In this document: in pieces, positions 17,334 to 26,031 of the stretch
Position numbering within the stretch: the first letter of the stretch is position 1
Layout: each line of letters opens with the position of its first letter
Assembly (NCBI RefSeq): GCF_000724625.1
Contig: NZ_CP007139.1
Span: 4,340,001-4,404,000, forward strand
Source: Fimbriimonas ginsengisoli Gsoil 348
GTDB taxonomy: Bacteria; Armatimonadota; Fimbriimonadia; Fimbriimonadales; Fimbriimonadaceae
Direction: 5' to 3'
DNA length: 64,000 bases
Notes under the pieces: generated by a model
The model's input: only the letters and a program-made list of their open reading frames with translations
Databases searched by the model: none
What the model was told of the DNA's origin: nothing
Made by a program: the position numbers and the translations under genes

Positions 17334-18274
17334 CGGGACATCGCGAGCTGAATCAGATCTCTCGAGGGCTTGAATGTCACATCCTCCTTGATCGTTTCCA
17401 ACACGGTTACCGGCACATCCGGCCGACCTTTGAGAAGTTCGCCGATCACCTCTTCTACGAGCTGTTCCGGGGTGGAAGCGCCGGAAGAGATGCCGATCGT
17501 GCGAAAGTCCGTCTTCCATTCCGGCCGAATTTGATCCGGGCGGAGAAGGAGGTGTGCCTCGGGTCCGATCCCCTCGGCTACCTCGCGAAGGCGATTCGAA
17601 TTCGAGGAGCTTGGGGAACCGACGACCAGAACGAGATCGCACTGCGCGGCCAACTCACGAATCGCCATTTGACGATTCGTCGTCGCGTAGCAAATATCCT
17701 CTTTCTGCGGACGCTCCAGGTGAGGGAACCGGCGCTGCAACACGTCCATCGTGGCCGAGACTTCGTCCACGCTAAGGGTGGTCTGCGTGAGCACCGAAAG
17801 CTTCTCGTGAGGCGGCAACACGAGCCTTTCGGCATCCTCGGGAGTCTCGACGAGGGTCATCCTTCCGGGCGCCTCGCCCATCGTCCCCTCGGCTTCTACA
17901 TGGCCAAGGTGGCCGATGTAAACCATGTAATACCCCTTGGCGGAGTAGTGCTTGGCTTCGTTGTGAACCTTGGTGACGAGAGGGCAGGTGGCGTCGATGA
18001 TCGTCAGGCCGCGTTCCTTGGAATGAGCGCGCACATCGGGCGAAACGCCGTGGGCGGAGAAGACGACGACGGAGCCGCGCGGAACGTCGTCGATATCTTC
18101 GACGAACACCACCCCGCGTTGCTCGAACGAGCGCACGACCCACTCGTTGTGGACGATCGCATGCCGCACGTAGATGGGAGCGCCGTGAATCCGCAGGGCA
18201 AGGTCGACGACCTCGATGGCGTACGCTACGCCGGCACAAAAGCCCCGCGGGGCGGCGAGGATGATTCGCTCCAC
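17330..18274 (-). CDS. ispH: 4-hydroxy-3-methylbut-2-enyl diphosphate reductase
   Basis: This is the last enzyme of the methylerythritol phosphate pathway, an iron-sulphur reductase producing IPP and DMAPP. Expected features are all present: APRGFCAGVAYAI with the first cluster Cys at 13, SAHGVSPDV, DATCPLVTKVHNEA with the second Cys, the catalytic TQTTLSVDE, DICYATTNRQ with the third Cys, and VVGSPSSSNSNRL for substrate binding. The 314 residues match the family. It implies the organism makes isoprenoids through the MEP route. Confidence 0.96.
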   Translation of the reverse strand: MERIILAAPRGFCAGVAYAIEVVDLALRIHGAPIYVRHAIVHNEWVVRSFEQRGVVFVEDIDDVPRGSVVVFSAHGVSPDVRAHSKERGLTIIDATCPLVTKVHNEAKHYSAKGYYMVYIGHLGHVEAEGTMGEAPGRMTLVETPEDAERLVLPPHEKLSVLTQTTLSVDEVSATMDVLQRRFPHLERPQKEDICYATTNRQMAIRELAAQCDLVLVVGSPSSSNSNRLREVAEGIGPEAHLLLRPDQIRPEWKTDFRTIGISSGASTPEQLVEEVIGELLKGRPDVPVTVLETIKEDVTFKPSRDLIQLAMSR

Positions 18275-18380
18275 GTCCGATTCTACTCCGCGGGATGGCC
18301 GTGCGTTTTCTTGATTGCGGTAGAGGCGTTTGCGGGCGGGACGCCCGCGCTTCGGTGGCGCATCCGTCTATATTCGTTCT

Positions 18381-20015
18381 ATGGACGCGCGGATGGTGAA
18401 TCGGATGCTGGAGCAGCGGGTGCGAGACCTTGCGGCAAAGAGCCCCTCGGGATCGCTCGAGGAGCGGCGGCGGACTTTGCGCAAGTCGCTCGGACTGGAA
18501 CCGATGCCGCCGCGGACGGAGCTAAACGCGCAGGTAACCGGCATCCTCATGCGCGACGGTTACCGCATCGATAAGCTTCGATATGAATCTCGTCCCAGGG
18601 TGCTCGTCACCGCGCATCTGTACCGGCCGGAAGGTGAAGGGAAGTGGCCGGTCATCCTGCGTCCCCACGGGCACTGGGACCACAAGAAGAGTGCGCGAAT
18701 CGTTCAGGCCGGCGCTATCGGACTTGCGCTCGCAGGCTTTGCAACCCTCGCCATCGACTCTCCCGGCGTGAGCTGGGACGATAACCCGCAGAACGAGCGG
18801 CGAGAGATGGGGCCGCACGACGACTGGTTCCTCTCTATGGGAATGCCGGTCCTAGGCGTTTATGTGTGGGATGTTCTTCGAGGGCTCGACTACCTGGAGA
18901 CTCGTACGGAGCTCGACACTACCAAGGTCGGGATCACGGGCGCCAGCGGCGGCGGGGCCACGGCGATGTATGCCTTTGCCCTGGACGATCGGATCGCCGC
19001 CGCCGTCCCGGTCGTCTCGGTGGCGAGCTTGGAGATGAACCCAAACCTTGGATGTCTGTGCAACCATCTTCCAGACCTGATGGCGAACGGCGATCGCTCC
19101 GACGTGCTCGGGATGCGAGCCCCGAACGGTGCGGTAATGGTGCTAGCGGCCGAGGTCGATGAGGAGTTTCCGATCGAAGGACATCTCCGAACCGAGGAGA
19201 AGCTCAAGCGGATCTACCGCCACCACCGGTGCGAGCACAAAGTCCGCTTCGAGCGGTTCTGGGGCGGGCACGATTACAACCGTCGGATGCGGGAGGCCGC
19301 CTTGGCATTCTTTACCGAGCACCTCCGAGGCGCGAAACCGGCCCCGTATCTCCCCGAGTCGCGCCCCCTGTTCGACGGAATCCTGAACCCATATCCCACC
19401 GGCACGGAGGACCCCACGAACCCCGCGCTTCTGGTTACCGAGTCTCACGAACGCTCCACCAGGAGCTTCCGGGAGCTGCTCGGCACTGCGTTGGCCGAGC
19501 CGTATCCGGAGCCATTGAACAGCGAGCCGCGGGTTATGTCGTGGCGTCGCTACGGAAATCTGCTCGACGTCAGGCCGGGAGCCATCGTGGCGATCCACGA
19601 CTCGACGGTCGAGAACCCAAAGGAAGCCGGATCGATCGTCCTTCCGATCGAGGAGGTCGACCAGCGCCTCTGCATCATGCTCGGCCTGAGCATGGCCGAG
19701 CTATTCGGCCAGCTCCTTCACACCTTCCTCCCCGGTGGTCCGGAGGGTTGGGAAGTCGCCGGCGCAGGCATCGCCGGGGACGCGCTGACGTCGATGATCG
19801 CGTCCGTTCGAACGCTTGTTTCCACTCCCGAAGCACCGCCGAAGCTGATCGTCGCCGAGGGCCCAGTCGCCAGCCTTGCCGCCCGCTTCCTCGCCCGCTA
19901 CCGTCCCGATCTCGACGTTCAGGCAACCCACCTCTGGACCTCATGGCGCGAAGCTCTCGACCAAAACATCCGCCAAAACGCCCAGCCGAACGCTCGCTAT
20001 CTGGACTGGGTGTAG
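18381..20015 (+). CDS. large alpha/beta hydrolase, acetyl-xylan-esterase/dipeptidyl-peptidase-like
   Basis: This 544-residue hydrolase is counted from the ATG at 18381; an in-frame extension to 18330 is not supported by a ribosome site. The core shows VILRPHGHWDHKK, the nucleophile motif GASGGGATAMYAF, and a probable His in FWGGHDYNRRM. A second, smaller domain follows residue 350, with no motif I recognise. No signal peptide is visible. The last 20 codons recur at 25942-26003 with only synonymous changes, flanking the Rhs island that begins just after this gene. The function is assigned only to fold level. Confidence 0.8.
   Translation: MDARMVNRMLEQRVRDLAAKSPSGSLEERRRTLRKSLGLEPMPPRTELNAQVTGILMRDGYRIDKLRYESRPRVLVTAHLYRPEGEGKWPVILRPHGHWDHKKSARIVQAGAIGLALAGFATLAIDSPGVSWDDNPQNERREMGPHDDWFLSMGMPVLGVYVWDVLRGLDYLETRTELDTTKVGITGASGGGATAMYAFALDDRIAAAVPVVSVASLEMNPNLGCLCNHLPDLMANGDRSDVLGMRAPNGAVMVLAAEVDEEFPIEGHLRTEEKLKRIYRHHRCEHKVRFERFWGGHDYNRRMREAALAFFTEHLRGAKPAPYLPESRPLFDGILNPYPTGTEDPTNPALLVTESHERSTRSFRELLGTALAEPYPEPLNSEPRVMSWRRYGNLLDVRPGAIVAIHDSTVENPKEAGSIVLPIEEVDQRLCIMLGLSMAELFGQLLHTFLPGGPEGWEVAGAGIAGDALTSMIASVRTLVSTPEAPPKLIVAEGPVASLAARFLARYRPDLDVQATHLWTSWREALDQNIRQNAQPNARYLDWV
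19953..20011 (+). repeat. duplicated 3' end of esterase gene, copy A (island left flank)
   Basis: These 59 bases match 25942-26000 at 55 positions. Copy A forms the C-terminus (ALDQNIRQNAQPNARYLDWV) of the intact esterase gene. Both copies end in a stop codon in the same place. Confidence 0.85.
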
Positions 20016-20029
20016 CAACCTTGATAGAC

Positions 20030-20706
20030 TGGGCGACTATGTCACGGACGTTGAATCGGTTGAGGTTTTCTTCTCGCCACTCGTGCAAGTGAAACTGCAT
20101 GCCATCCCGGTCTCCGTCCTTGGCGAACCGTTCGATGATTGAGGCATGCTCTAGCCGCTCAAGTTCGAAGTCTTGAACTTCTCTGGCAGGGTATTTGGCA
20201 TGCCAACCCTCAAAATATTTCCGCATATTTTGAACCTCTCTTAGCGTTTCATCAAACCTATTTAGCCGTGCATACGTGGCAGCCTTGTCAAGAAAGTAGA
20301 TCGAATCCCGGTGCGGTAGTGGGTAGTGGTCAAGAAAATCAATAAACCGTTCTGGACTGCGGAAACGGTCCAACATTGGTAAGCCGATGTCACGCATGAT
20401 CCTCTCGGGATCGAGATCCGGCTCTACCAGAGAATCTTGCACGTAGACTGGGAACGCATCGATTCCCCAAAGTGGGGTTCTTCGGAATTCGCCGACCATA
20501 CGAAAGCCTCACGAACGCATTCGGTATGTGCAGAGGAAAGCCGAATGGCTGCAGCCACCGGCAACGTTGATCCATTGAAGTGTGATCAAAACTGAATCCG
20601 AAAAGGAATTCTTTCACTGGCGCGTGGATGAGGCATGTACCCCTCCTGGCGAAGGAGGAGAAAGTGTCCGATAGAAGGGAAGCAGCCTTCGGTTCGGGTG
20701 CCTAGA
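20030..20706 (-). pseudogene. decayed tandem copy of the putative Rhs immunity gene
   Basis: Across several frames this region encodes a paralogue of the neighbouring 231-residue protein. HPNRRLLPFYR, GTCLIHAPVKEFLFGF, DQRCRWLQPFG and SYGRRIPKNP align with its N-terminal half in two frames. After a further frameshift near 20490, AFPVYVQDSLVEPDLDPERIMRDIGLPMLDRF through NRFNVRDI aligns with the C-terminal half. No continuous frame covers it. Its 3' end runs without a stop into the antisense of the esterase gene, so it is truncated at the island edge. It starts within about 10 bases of the intact copy's stop, a tandem duplication. Confidence 0.8.
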
Positions 20707-20714
20707 TGCCATTG

Positions 20715-21410
20715 TTAAGGGTCCGCGACGTCGCGGAGGTTGTACCGATCCAAGTTTTCTTCACGCCACCGAAGCAACTGAGTCTGCATGGCCTCGCGGT
20801 CTCCGGCCCGGGCGAGGTCTTCGATGACCAAGGCATGCTTGAGCCGTTCAAGTTCGAAATCGTGAAGTTTCTCTCCATCATGCCTTGCAAGCCAATCGTC
20901 TTGGCCCTCGCGGAGATTTCCGATTTCCTCCAGAGCCGCATCAAAATTCCCGAGGCGGGCGTGCGTAGCCGCCTTGTCGAGAAAGTAAATCGACCCCCGA
21001 TTGGGGAGCGGATAGTGATCAAGGAATTCTAAGAACACTTCCGGGTTGCGAAAACGGTCGAGCATCGGCAGACCAATGTCTCGCATGATCCGCTCTGCAT
21101 CAAGATCAGGCTCTATGTGTGAGTCGCGAATATAAACGGGAAATGCGTCGAGCCCTCCATTCGGATTCTTTGGAATCCTTCTCCCATATGAAAGGCTCTC
21201 AAAACACTTCGGAACGTACACTGGGCTGCCAAAGGGCTGGAGCCATCGGCAGCGTTTGTCCATTGCTGTCGGATAAAAATTGAAGCCGAAAATAAACTCT
21301 CCGATGGGAGTATGTATAAGATTCGTTCCACACCCGACATAAGAGTCGAACTCCCGTCCCAAGCTTCTGAAGAACGGGAGTAGCTCTCGATTGGGTCTCG
21401 GTCGCCGCAT
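20715..21410 (-). CDS. putative immunity protein for the Rhs toxin
   Basis: This 231-residue soluble protein has no signal peptide and no family I can name. Its N-terminal part contains LLPFFRSLGREFDSYVG and FIFGFNFYPTAMDKRCRW. The C-terminal part is helical and Glu/Arg/Leu-rich, with KAATHARLGNFDAALEEIGNL resembling one TPR-like helix pair. It starts 21 bases after the stop of the Rhs toxin gene on the same strand and is followed by a broken copy of itself. That position and the tandem copies are typical of polymorphic-toxin immunity genes. The assignment is contextual. Confidence 0.6.
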   Translation of the reverse strand: MRRPRPNRELLPFFRSLGREFDSYVGCGTNLIHTPIGEFIFGFNFYPTAMDKRCRWLQPFGSPVYVPKCFESLSYGRRIPKNPNGGLDAFPVYIRDSHIEPDLDAERIMRDIGLPMLDRFRNPEVFLEFLDHYPLPNRGSIYFLDKAATHARLGNFDAALEEIGNLREGQDDWLARHDGEKLHDFELERLKHALVIEDLARAGDREAMQTQLLRWREENLDRYNLRDVADP

Positions 21411-21431
21411 TTTCGAAATTTACTCCTACCC

Positions 21432-24400
21432 CTAGCGAGGGATCATGAGGCCACTGGTTCCTGGTACCTTGAAGACCGGTGGATTGCCGTATTCTACTGG
21501 AAGCTCTGCCTTGATAGCTCTTATTCTGCTTTCTGGAAGGCGGGCAGCGCCGAACTTGTGGTCGAAGATTGCCAGGACATTATCGAAGTAGCTAAGGACA
21601 ACGTCGCAACGTACGGAACCCTTCTGACCATAATACTTAGCTGGCTCCTTTCCTATAAATGACTGTTCGACCTTCACCGTAACACTTCCAAAATCTGTCG
21701 CCCTGAGCGTATTTGCAACTGAGGTGTGGGCCATCGTTCCGCCAGCGGGACCGCTCTCGGCATCCTTGCCGGTTTGTTCGACGAGAGCGAAAATAAGGGC
21801 GACCGCGCGCTGAACTGCCACGGGTTGCCGTATATACCACGCGTAGCACTGCCAGCCCATCCGCTGGGCCAAAGTTTCGGTGCCCGCTGTGGCGGCTTCT
21901 TCGGCCGCCGCTTCCGAAGCTTCCGCCGCTAACTCGACCGCGCAGTCATCGAGGTCGCCCGCCATTCCGAACCCCGACGGGTCGATGTATCGAAGCGGAT
22001 TGTTGCTTACGTAGGCGTACCAGTTCTTGCCGTCGCCCACCGGGTCGCGGGTGATGAAGCGGCCGGTGCCGGAATCGTAGTATCGATTCCCGAGCAACTT
22101 CAAACCGATCTCGGAGTCGTCCTGGTAGCCCGGCCCGCCCGCGTAGGTTAGCGGACCCGGTGCAACCCCCGTTTGGGAAAGTAAATTCCCGAACGCGTCG
22201 TAGCCGGCGTCAAAAGTCTTGGCCTGTGAGCCGTTCACCGCCAGCGAGTAAGTTCCTTGGCGGTCGCCCAAGTAGTACTGGCCCGATGAGTCGCCCACGC
22301 CGGGCGTGTAGAACTTCACTCCGTCCGAGAGAAGCGAAGAGAGGGGAGAGACTCCGTTCCGCTTGTAGGTTCGAGTGCCAACCGAGGTGCTGCTCTTGCC
22401 AACCCGAGCATTTGCCCCGTTATAGGTGAAGTTGGTCGAGTACGTGCTGCAGTAGGTTAGGCGATCGTCGTAGTCATAAGAAAGATTTGTGGTGGTGGAC
22501 GGCGTCGAAACCTGAGTAGTTCGCCCCGCGAGGTCGTAGGAGAACGTTTTGCTCGAACCAGGCCACGTAATGGAAAGAAGCTTGTCCGCGCCATCGTAGG
22601 TATAGCTCTCGACGACACCGTTCACGGTGCGCGTCAAGCGGTTGTCATTCCCGTCGTAAGTGTACGAGGCCGAGTAGCCTGTTTTGTTCTCGGATGTCAG
22701 GCGGTCGAGACTGTCATAGCCGTAGGTCGTTTGAACGCCGCCTGCGATCTTCGAGCTGAGATTAGATGCTGCGTCGTAGAAATAAGCCTCAGTACGGATA
22801 ACGGTATTGTCGGCTTTCCGGTGCTCGATTTGACTTGATCTACCACGAGTGTCATAGGCAAAGGTCGAGTAGGTTCCGTTACTATGTGTTCGGCGAGAGA
22901 TTCGCCCCGCAGAATCGTAGAGAAGCGTAGTTGTCTTGCCTTGAGCATTAACGAACGAGCCAAGCTGCTGCTGAGTGTTGTACGAGTAAGTAGTGGTTCC
23001 CACCCCCGCTTCCTGCATCGTCACGCGTCTGCCAAGGGAATCGTACGTGTAGTTGATCGTTCCTTGTGGGCTAACGAACTGTGTGACCTCGCCACGGTAG
23101 TTGTAGACCCATGAGTGCGAACCAGTCGCATCGGTCATGCTCTTGACGGGTGGGTGGGGGGTGTTGTAACTACCGTATCCGAAAGTGGTATCGACTCCGG
23201 TCGGGTAGTCGACTTTCGTCAGACGGCCCATTGAGTCATAGGTGTACTTGATCTGATCACCCAAAGGGTTAGTTCGTTGGGAATAGGCTCCGCTTGCGTT
23301 GTAAGCAGCGTATTCGCAAGAGTTATCCGCGAGAAGGGAACTGTAGAACTCACCACGGGGCGTGTATCTGAAAGTTCTTGTAAAGTTCCGACCGTTCGTA
23401 ATCGACGTCAACAAGCCGTCCGCGTTGTAGCCTAAGCTCTCCGTTACGTTCGCTGCGTTCGTCTGACTTGTGCGCCACATGGCGTCGTTGTAGTTAAAGT
23501 TAGTGGTGTGGTTCTTCTCATCGGTGATGGACTTGACATTGCTTTCGGAGTCGTAGGAGACCGTGACGGTCGTGTTATCCGGGTTCGTCAAGGTAATGGG
23601 TCTGTTCCAGTTATCGTACGCGATGGAGGTGGTCTCACCGGCGGCGTTTGTGCAGGAAGTGACGTTTCCAAGTACATCGGAGGAGCTAGTCTCAACATAA
23701 CCATCGTGGTTTGCCGTCAAGATGTTGCCGTTGCTGTCGAAGGTGAAATTATCGTTGTGTCCCCCCGATCCGTGCTGATAAGTTTGGCCGTAAGAACCAA
23801 TGGATTCTGTCCATACGACTTCAGCGCTGGTGTCAATCGTGTCCTTTGACGGTTTCCCGTTTTGGTAGGCGATCGTGTGAGATTGATTCAGCTCGTCCGT
23901 ATAGTAAATTATGTCGTTCGTTGAGTTATAGCCGAAGTCCTTGATTCCATCCGTGGGCGTAATCGTCCTTGTAAGATTTCCATTAACTCCGTATTGGAAC
24001 TGCCAATTGTTCCCGCGCTTGTCGCGGTAGTACGTTACATTTCGAGAGGCGTCGACGGTCGACTGATCGCTATACCCGGCTGGATCCGTTTCACCAACGT
24101 AAACGCCCTGCTCGTAGTGGTGCGTATAAGTCTCCCCACCCGGAAGGGCAAAGGAAGTTGAAGAGCCGTTGTAAGTGTAATTAGTTTGGTTCGCAAGTGG
24201 ATCTTGGAATAATGTCAGTCGACCTGCGGCGTCGTAGTCACATGGCCAAACTTTGCCTCGTAAGTCGGTTTCGGTAAGAATCGGTGCGTTCGGATTATTG
24301 GTGTCCCACCGGTAAGTGAACCGTCGGGCATAACTGACTCCGTCGACGGGCGGGTAAGTGAGTGCCGTCAATGTGTTCTGAGAATAGTTCCGCGTAAGCG

Positions 24401-25517
24401 TCCACGTTCGGTATTGAGGATCGACGATAGAGCTATAGCTTGTGCTGTTACCTTGGTTGAACGTAATGGTTCTGCCGGTCGGATCAACGACAGACGTTAT
24501 CATCATCGTATTTGGGTCGTGATTGACCGTAATAGTGTTGCCGTTACGATCCTTGATATCGATCAAGTAGCCTCGGTTGTTGAAGTCGTAGACGATCTGA
24601 TCTTTTCTGGTGATTTTCCAACCAGTAGTAGAGCGATAGAGGGTCTCATAAACGCCCGGAGGCGCCGTATAAACTCCTGGAGATCGGGACCAACTGGTGT
24701 ACTTATAAGAGGTTCCGTTCTCCCAAGTCACAATGGCCGTCTTTAGTACTGGCGTCGAAGGTGGGTCTGTTGTGTACGAAGCCATGCTATCTTCGAAGAC
24801 TGTAATGTCGAAACTGCTTCGCCAGCTCTTCGGCCATCCAAGAGCGCTAGCGCGTCCAATCGAATTGTGATAGAGGTTGAACTCCATCGAAAGCTTGGCG
24901 CCCCGCACGGGCCAATTCACGATTGGAATCGTAGTAAGCCGGTTACCGGTATTGGTATTCACCATGCCACTATCGTGAGCGCCGCCCCCAGGGCCCCAGT
25001 GCTCCCATCGTGTGCCTCCACCGCCTGGATCCCCGGCCGCACCAGTGGATGTTCCGGTTGTGCCTCCTGAAGTTCCTGTTGTACCTGCGGAGGTGCCTGT
25101 CGTCGACGAACTCGTTCCGGTAGTGCTACCAGTAGTGGTTCCTGTCGACCCGGTCGTACCGGAGGTTGTCCCATCACCGCCGAGTCCTCCGCCATTGGGA
25201 TTTAGCGTTGCCGCAACTGGTGCGGCTTCCGGTAATAACTGGCCATTCTCTTGCAGAGTTTGAACCTTTCCTAGCTCGGTGACAGAACTCGCATCCCAAA
25301 CGCCGCCTCGCCCTGCCTCATCACGAGAGGCATCTGGAGGCTCGTTAAAAGGGACGATATCGTCCGTGTACATCCCCGGCTCACCTTGCGCAACCCGGGC
25401 GCCGTAGCGGAGGACGGAATTTATAGATCCCGGAGCTGACCCGTACAAGACACAGAGGGCGAGCCCGATACAAACACGACGAAACCAGGGCCGAGTCGGC
25501 ATTTTGCAAACTGACAT
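21432..25517 (-). CDS. Rhs/YD-repeat polymorphic toxin with PD-(D/E)XK-like C-terminal domain
   Basis: This is a 1361-residue exported Rhs protein. Order: signal peptide (VCIGLALCVLYGSAPG); a Gly/Ser/Thr low-complexity tract at about 108-168; a DUF6531-like opening (GGAHDSGMVNTNTGNRL); some 800 residues of YD repeats (YDSLGRRVTM, YDSAGRISR, YTYDGNDNRL); then the Rhs core boundary RFITRDPVGDGKNWYAYVSNNPL ending DPSGFG at about 1184. The 177-residue tail is the variable toxin: Asp1305 in VRCDVVL, then IFDHKFGA with Asp1319 and Lys1321, and RLPESRIRAIK. This pattern matches restriction-endonuclease-like (Tox-REase) effectors. Sampled lines are 43-48 % GC, below the neighbours, suggesting transfer. 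No type VI secretion genes are present. Confidence 0.88.
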   Translation of the reverse strand: MSVCKMPTRPWFRRVCIGLALCVLYGSAPGSINSVLRYGARVAQGEPGMYTDDIVPFNEPPDASRDEAGRGGVWDASSVTELGKVQTLQENGQLLPEAAPVAATLNPNGGGLGGDGTTSGTTGSTGTTTGSTTGTSSSTTGTSAGTTGTSGGTTGTSTGAAGDPGGGGTRWEHWGPGGGAHDSGMVNTNTGNRLTTIPIVNWPVRGAKLSMEFNLYHNSIGRASALGWPKSWRSSFDITVFEDSMASYTTDPPSTPVLKTAIVTWENGTSYKYTSWSRSPGVYTAPPGVYETLYRSTTGWKITRKDQIVYDFNNRGYLIDIKDRNGNTITVNHDPNTMMITSVVDPTGRTITFNQGNSTSYSSIVDPQYRTWTLTRNYSQNTLTALTYPPVDGVSYARRFTYRWDTNNPNAPILTETDLRGKVWPCDYDAAGRLTLFQDPLANQTNYTYNGSSTSFALPGGETYTHHYEQGVYVGETDPAGYSDQSTVDASRNVTYYRDKRGNNWQFQYGVNGNLTRTITPTDGIKDFGYNSTNDIIYYTDELNQSHTIAYQNGKPSKDTIDTSAEVVWTESIGSYGQTYQHGSGGHNDNFTFDSNGNILTANHDGYVETSSSDVLGNVTSCTNAAGETTSIAYDNWNRPITLTNPDNTTVTVSYDSESNVKSITDEKNHTTNFNYNDAMWRTSQTNAANVTESLGYNADGLLTSITNGRNFTRTFRYTPRGEFYSSLLADNSCEYAAYNASGAYSQRTNPLGDQIKYTYDSMGRLTKVDYPTGVDTTFGYGSYNTPHPPVKSMTDATGSHSWVYNYRGEVTQFVSPQGTINYTYDSLGRRVTMQEAGVGTTTYSYNTQQQLGSFVNAQGKTTTLLYDSAGRISRRTHSNGTYSTFAYDTRGRSSQIEHRKADNTVIRTEAYFYDAASNLSSKIAGGVQTTYGYDSLDRLTSENKTGYSASYTYDGNDNRLTRTVNGVVESYTYDGADKLLSITWPGSSKTFSYDLAGRTTQVSTPSTTTNLSYDYDDRLTYCSTYSTNFTYNGANARVGKSSTSVGTRTYKRNGVSPLSSLLSDGVKFYTPGVGDSSGQYYLGDRQGTYSLAVNGSQAKTFDAGYDAFGNLLSQTGVAPGPLTYAGGPGYQDDSEIGLKLLGNRYYDSGTGRFITRDPVGDGKNWYAYVSNNPLRYIDPSGFGMAGDLDDCAVELAAEASEAAAEEAATAGTETLAQRMGWQCYAWYIRQPVAVQRAVALIFALVEQTGKDAESGPAGGTMAHTSVANTLRATDFGSVTVKVEQSFIGKEPAKYYGQKGSVRCDVVLSYFDNVLAIFDHKFGAARLPESRIRAIKAELPVEYGNPPVFKVPGTSGLMIPR

Positions 25518-26031
25518 ATTGCACCAATCGCGCCGATTCTAACCGAACGGTCATCAATTTGTTCGTACCTTTAAGTGAGAATTACTATCTTCGGTCGCGG
25601 CTTATGATGCAGAACCTTAGGAATGAGATACCTGTAGAACCGCGGCCTTGGCCGATTGGGGGCGAACGAATCACGGTGCCAAACACCAGGGTCGAAGGTG
25701 TGGACCAAAATGTGCCTAAGCTGGTTGAGTTCCCTCACCAGTCGTCGGTGGCTCCACTTCGGTTGCGTCCTCAGCTCAGCGATAGCTGGTCATGCATCGA
25801 ATGAATTGTCGTTCCGTCGACGGTTCTAACTTTTCGGCAAAGTGATTGCCCGGTAGCACGGAGCTATGAGCCGCCATTTCCCGGTGCCTCTAGAAAGCAC
25901 CCGAAACGCTTCCCATCCCTTGATGGCTATTGTAAGAGCGCGCTCTCGACCAAAACATCCGGCAGAACGCCCAGCCAAACGCTCGCTATCTGGATTGGGT
26001 TTGAACCAGAATCTTAACGAACACTCGTTCA
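25518..26031. other. upstream region of the Rhs gene and right end of the island
   Basis: No convincing gene is present. The short frames here have no protein-like pattern. The region must hold the Rhs promoter and, at 25942-26003, the duplicated end of the esterase gene that marks the island boundary. Confidence 0.5.
25942..26003 (+). repeat. duplicated 3' end of esterase gene, copy B (island right flank)
   Basis: This orphan fragment reads ALDQNIRQNAQPNARYLDWV and a TGA stop, the same 20 residues as the end of the esterase gene at 19953-20015. The differences (CGC/CGG, CAA/CAG, CCG/CCA, GAC/GAT, GTG/GTT) are all synonymous. Homology stops abruptly upstream at the GCT codon. Confidence 0.85.

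Noticed and set aside
17309-18574. 421-codon frame on the plus strand across ispH
   Set aside because: It is antisense to ispH, which has full family motifs; the opposite frame is a by-product of GC-rich codon use.
21432-25517. Type VI secretion association of the Rhs protein
   Set aside because: No VgrG, PAAR or Tss gene is present and the protein has its own signal peptide.
20012-25941. Integrase or transposase gene for the Rhs island
   Set aside because: No recombinase-like frame was found within or beside the island, so the mode of insertion remains open.
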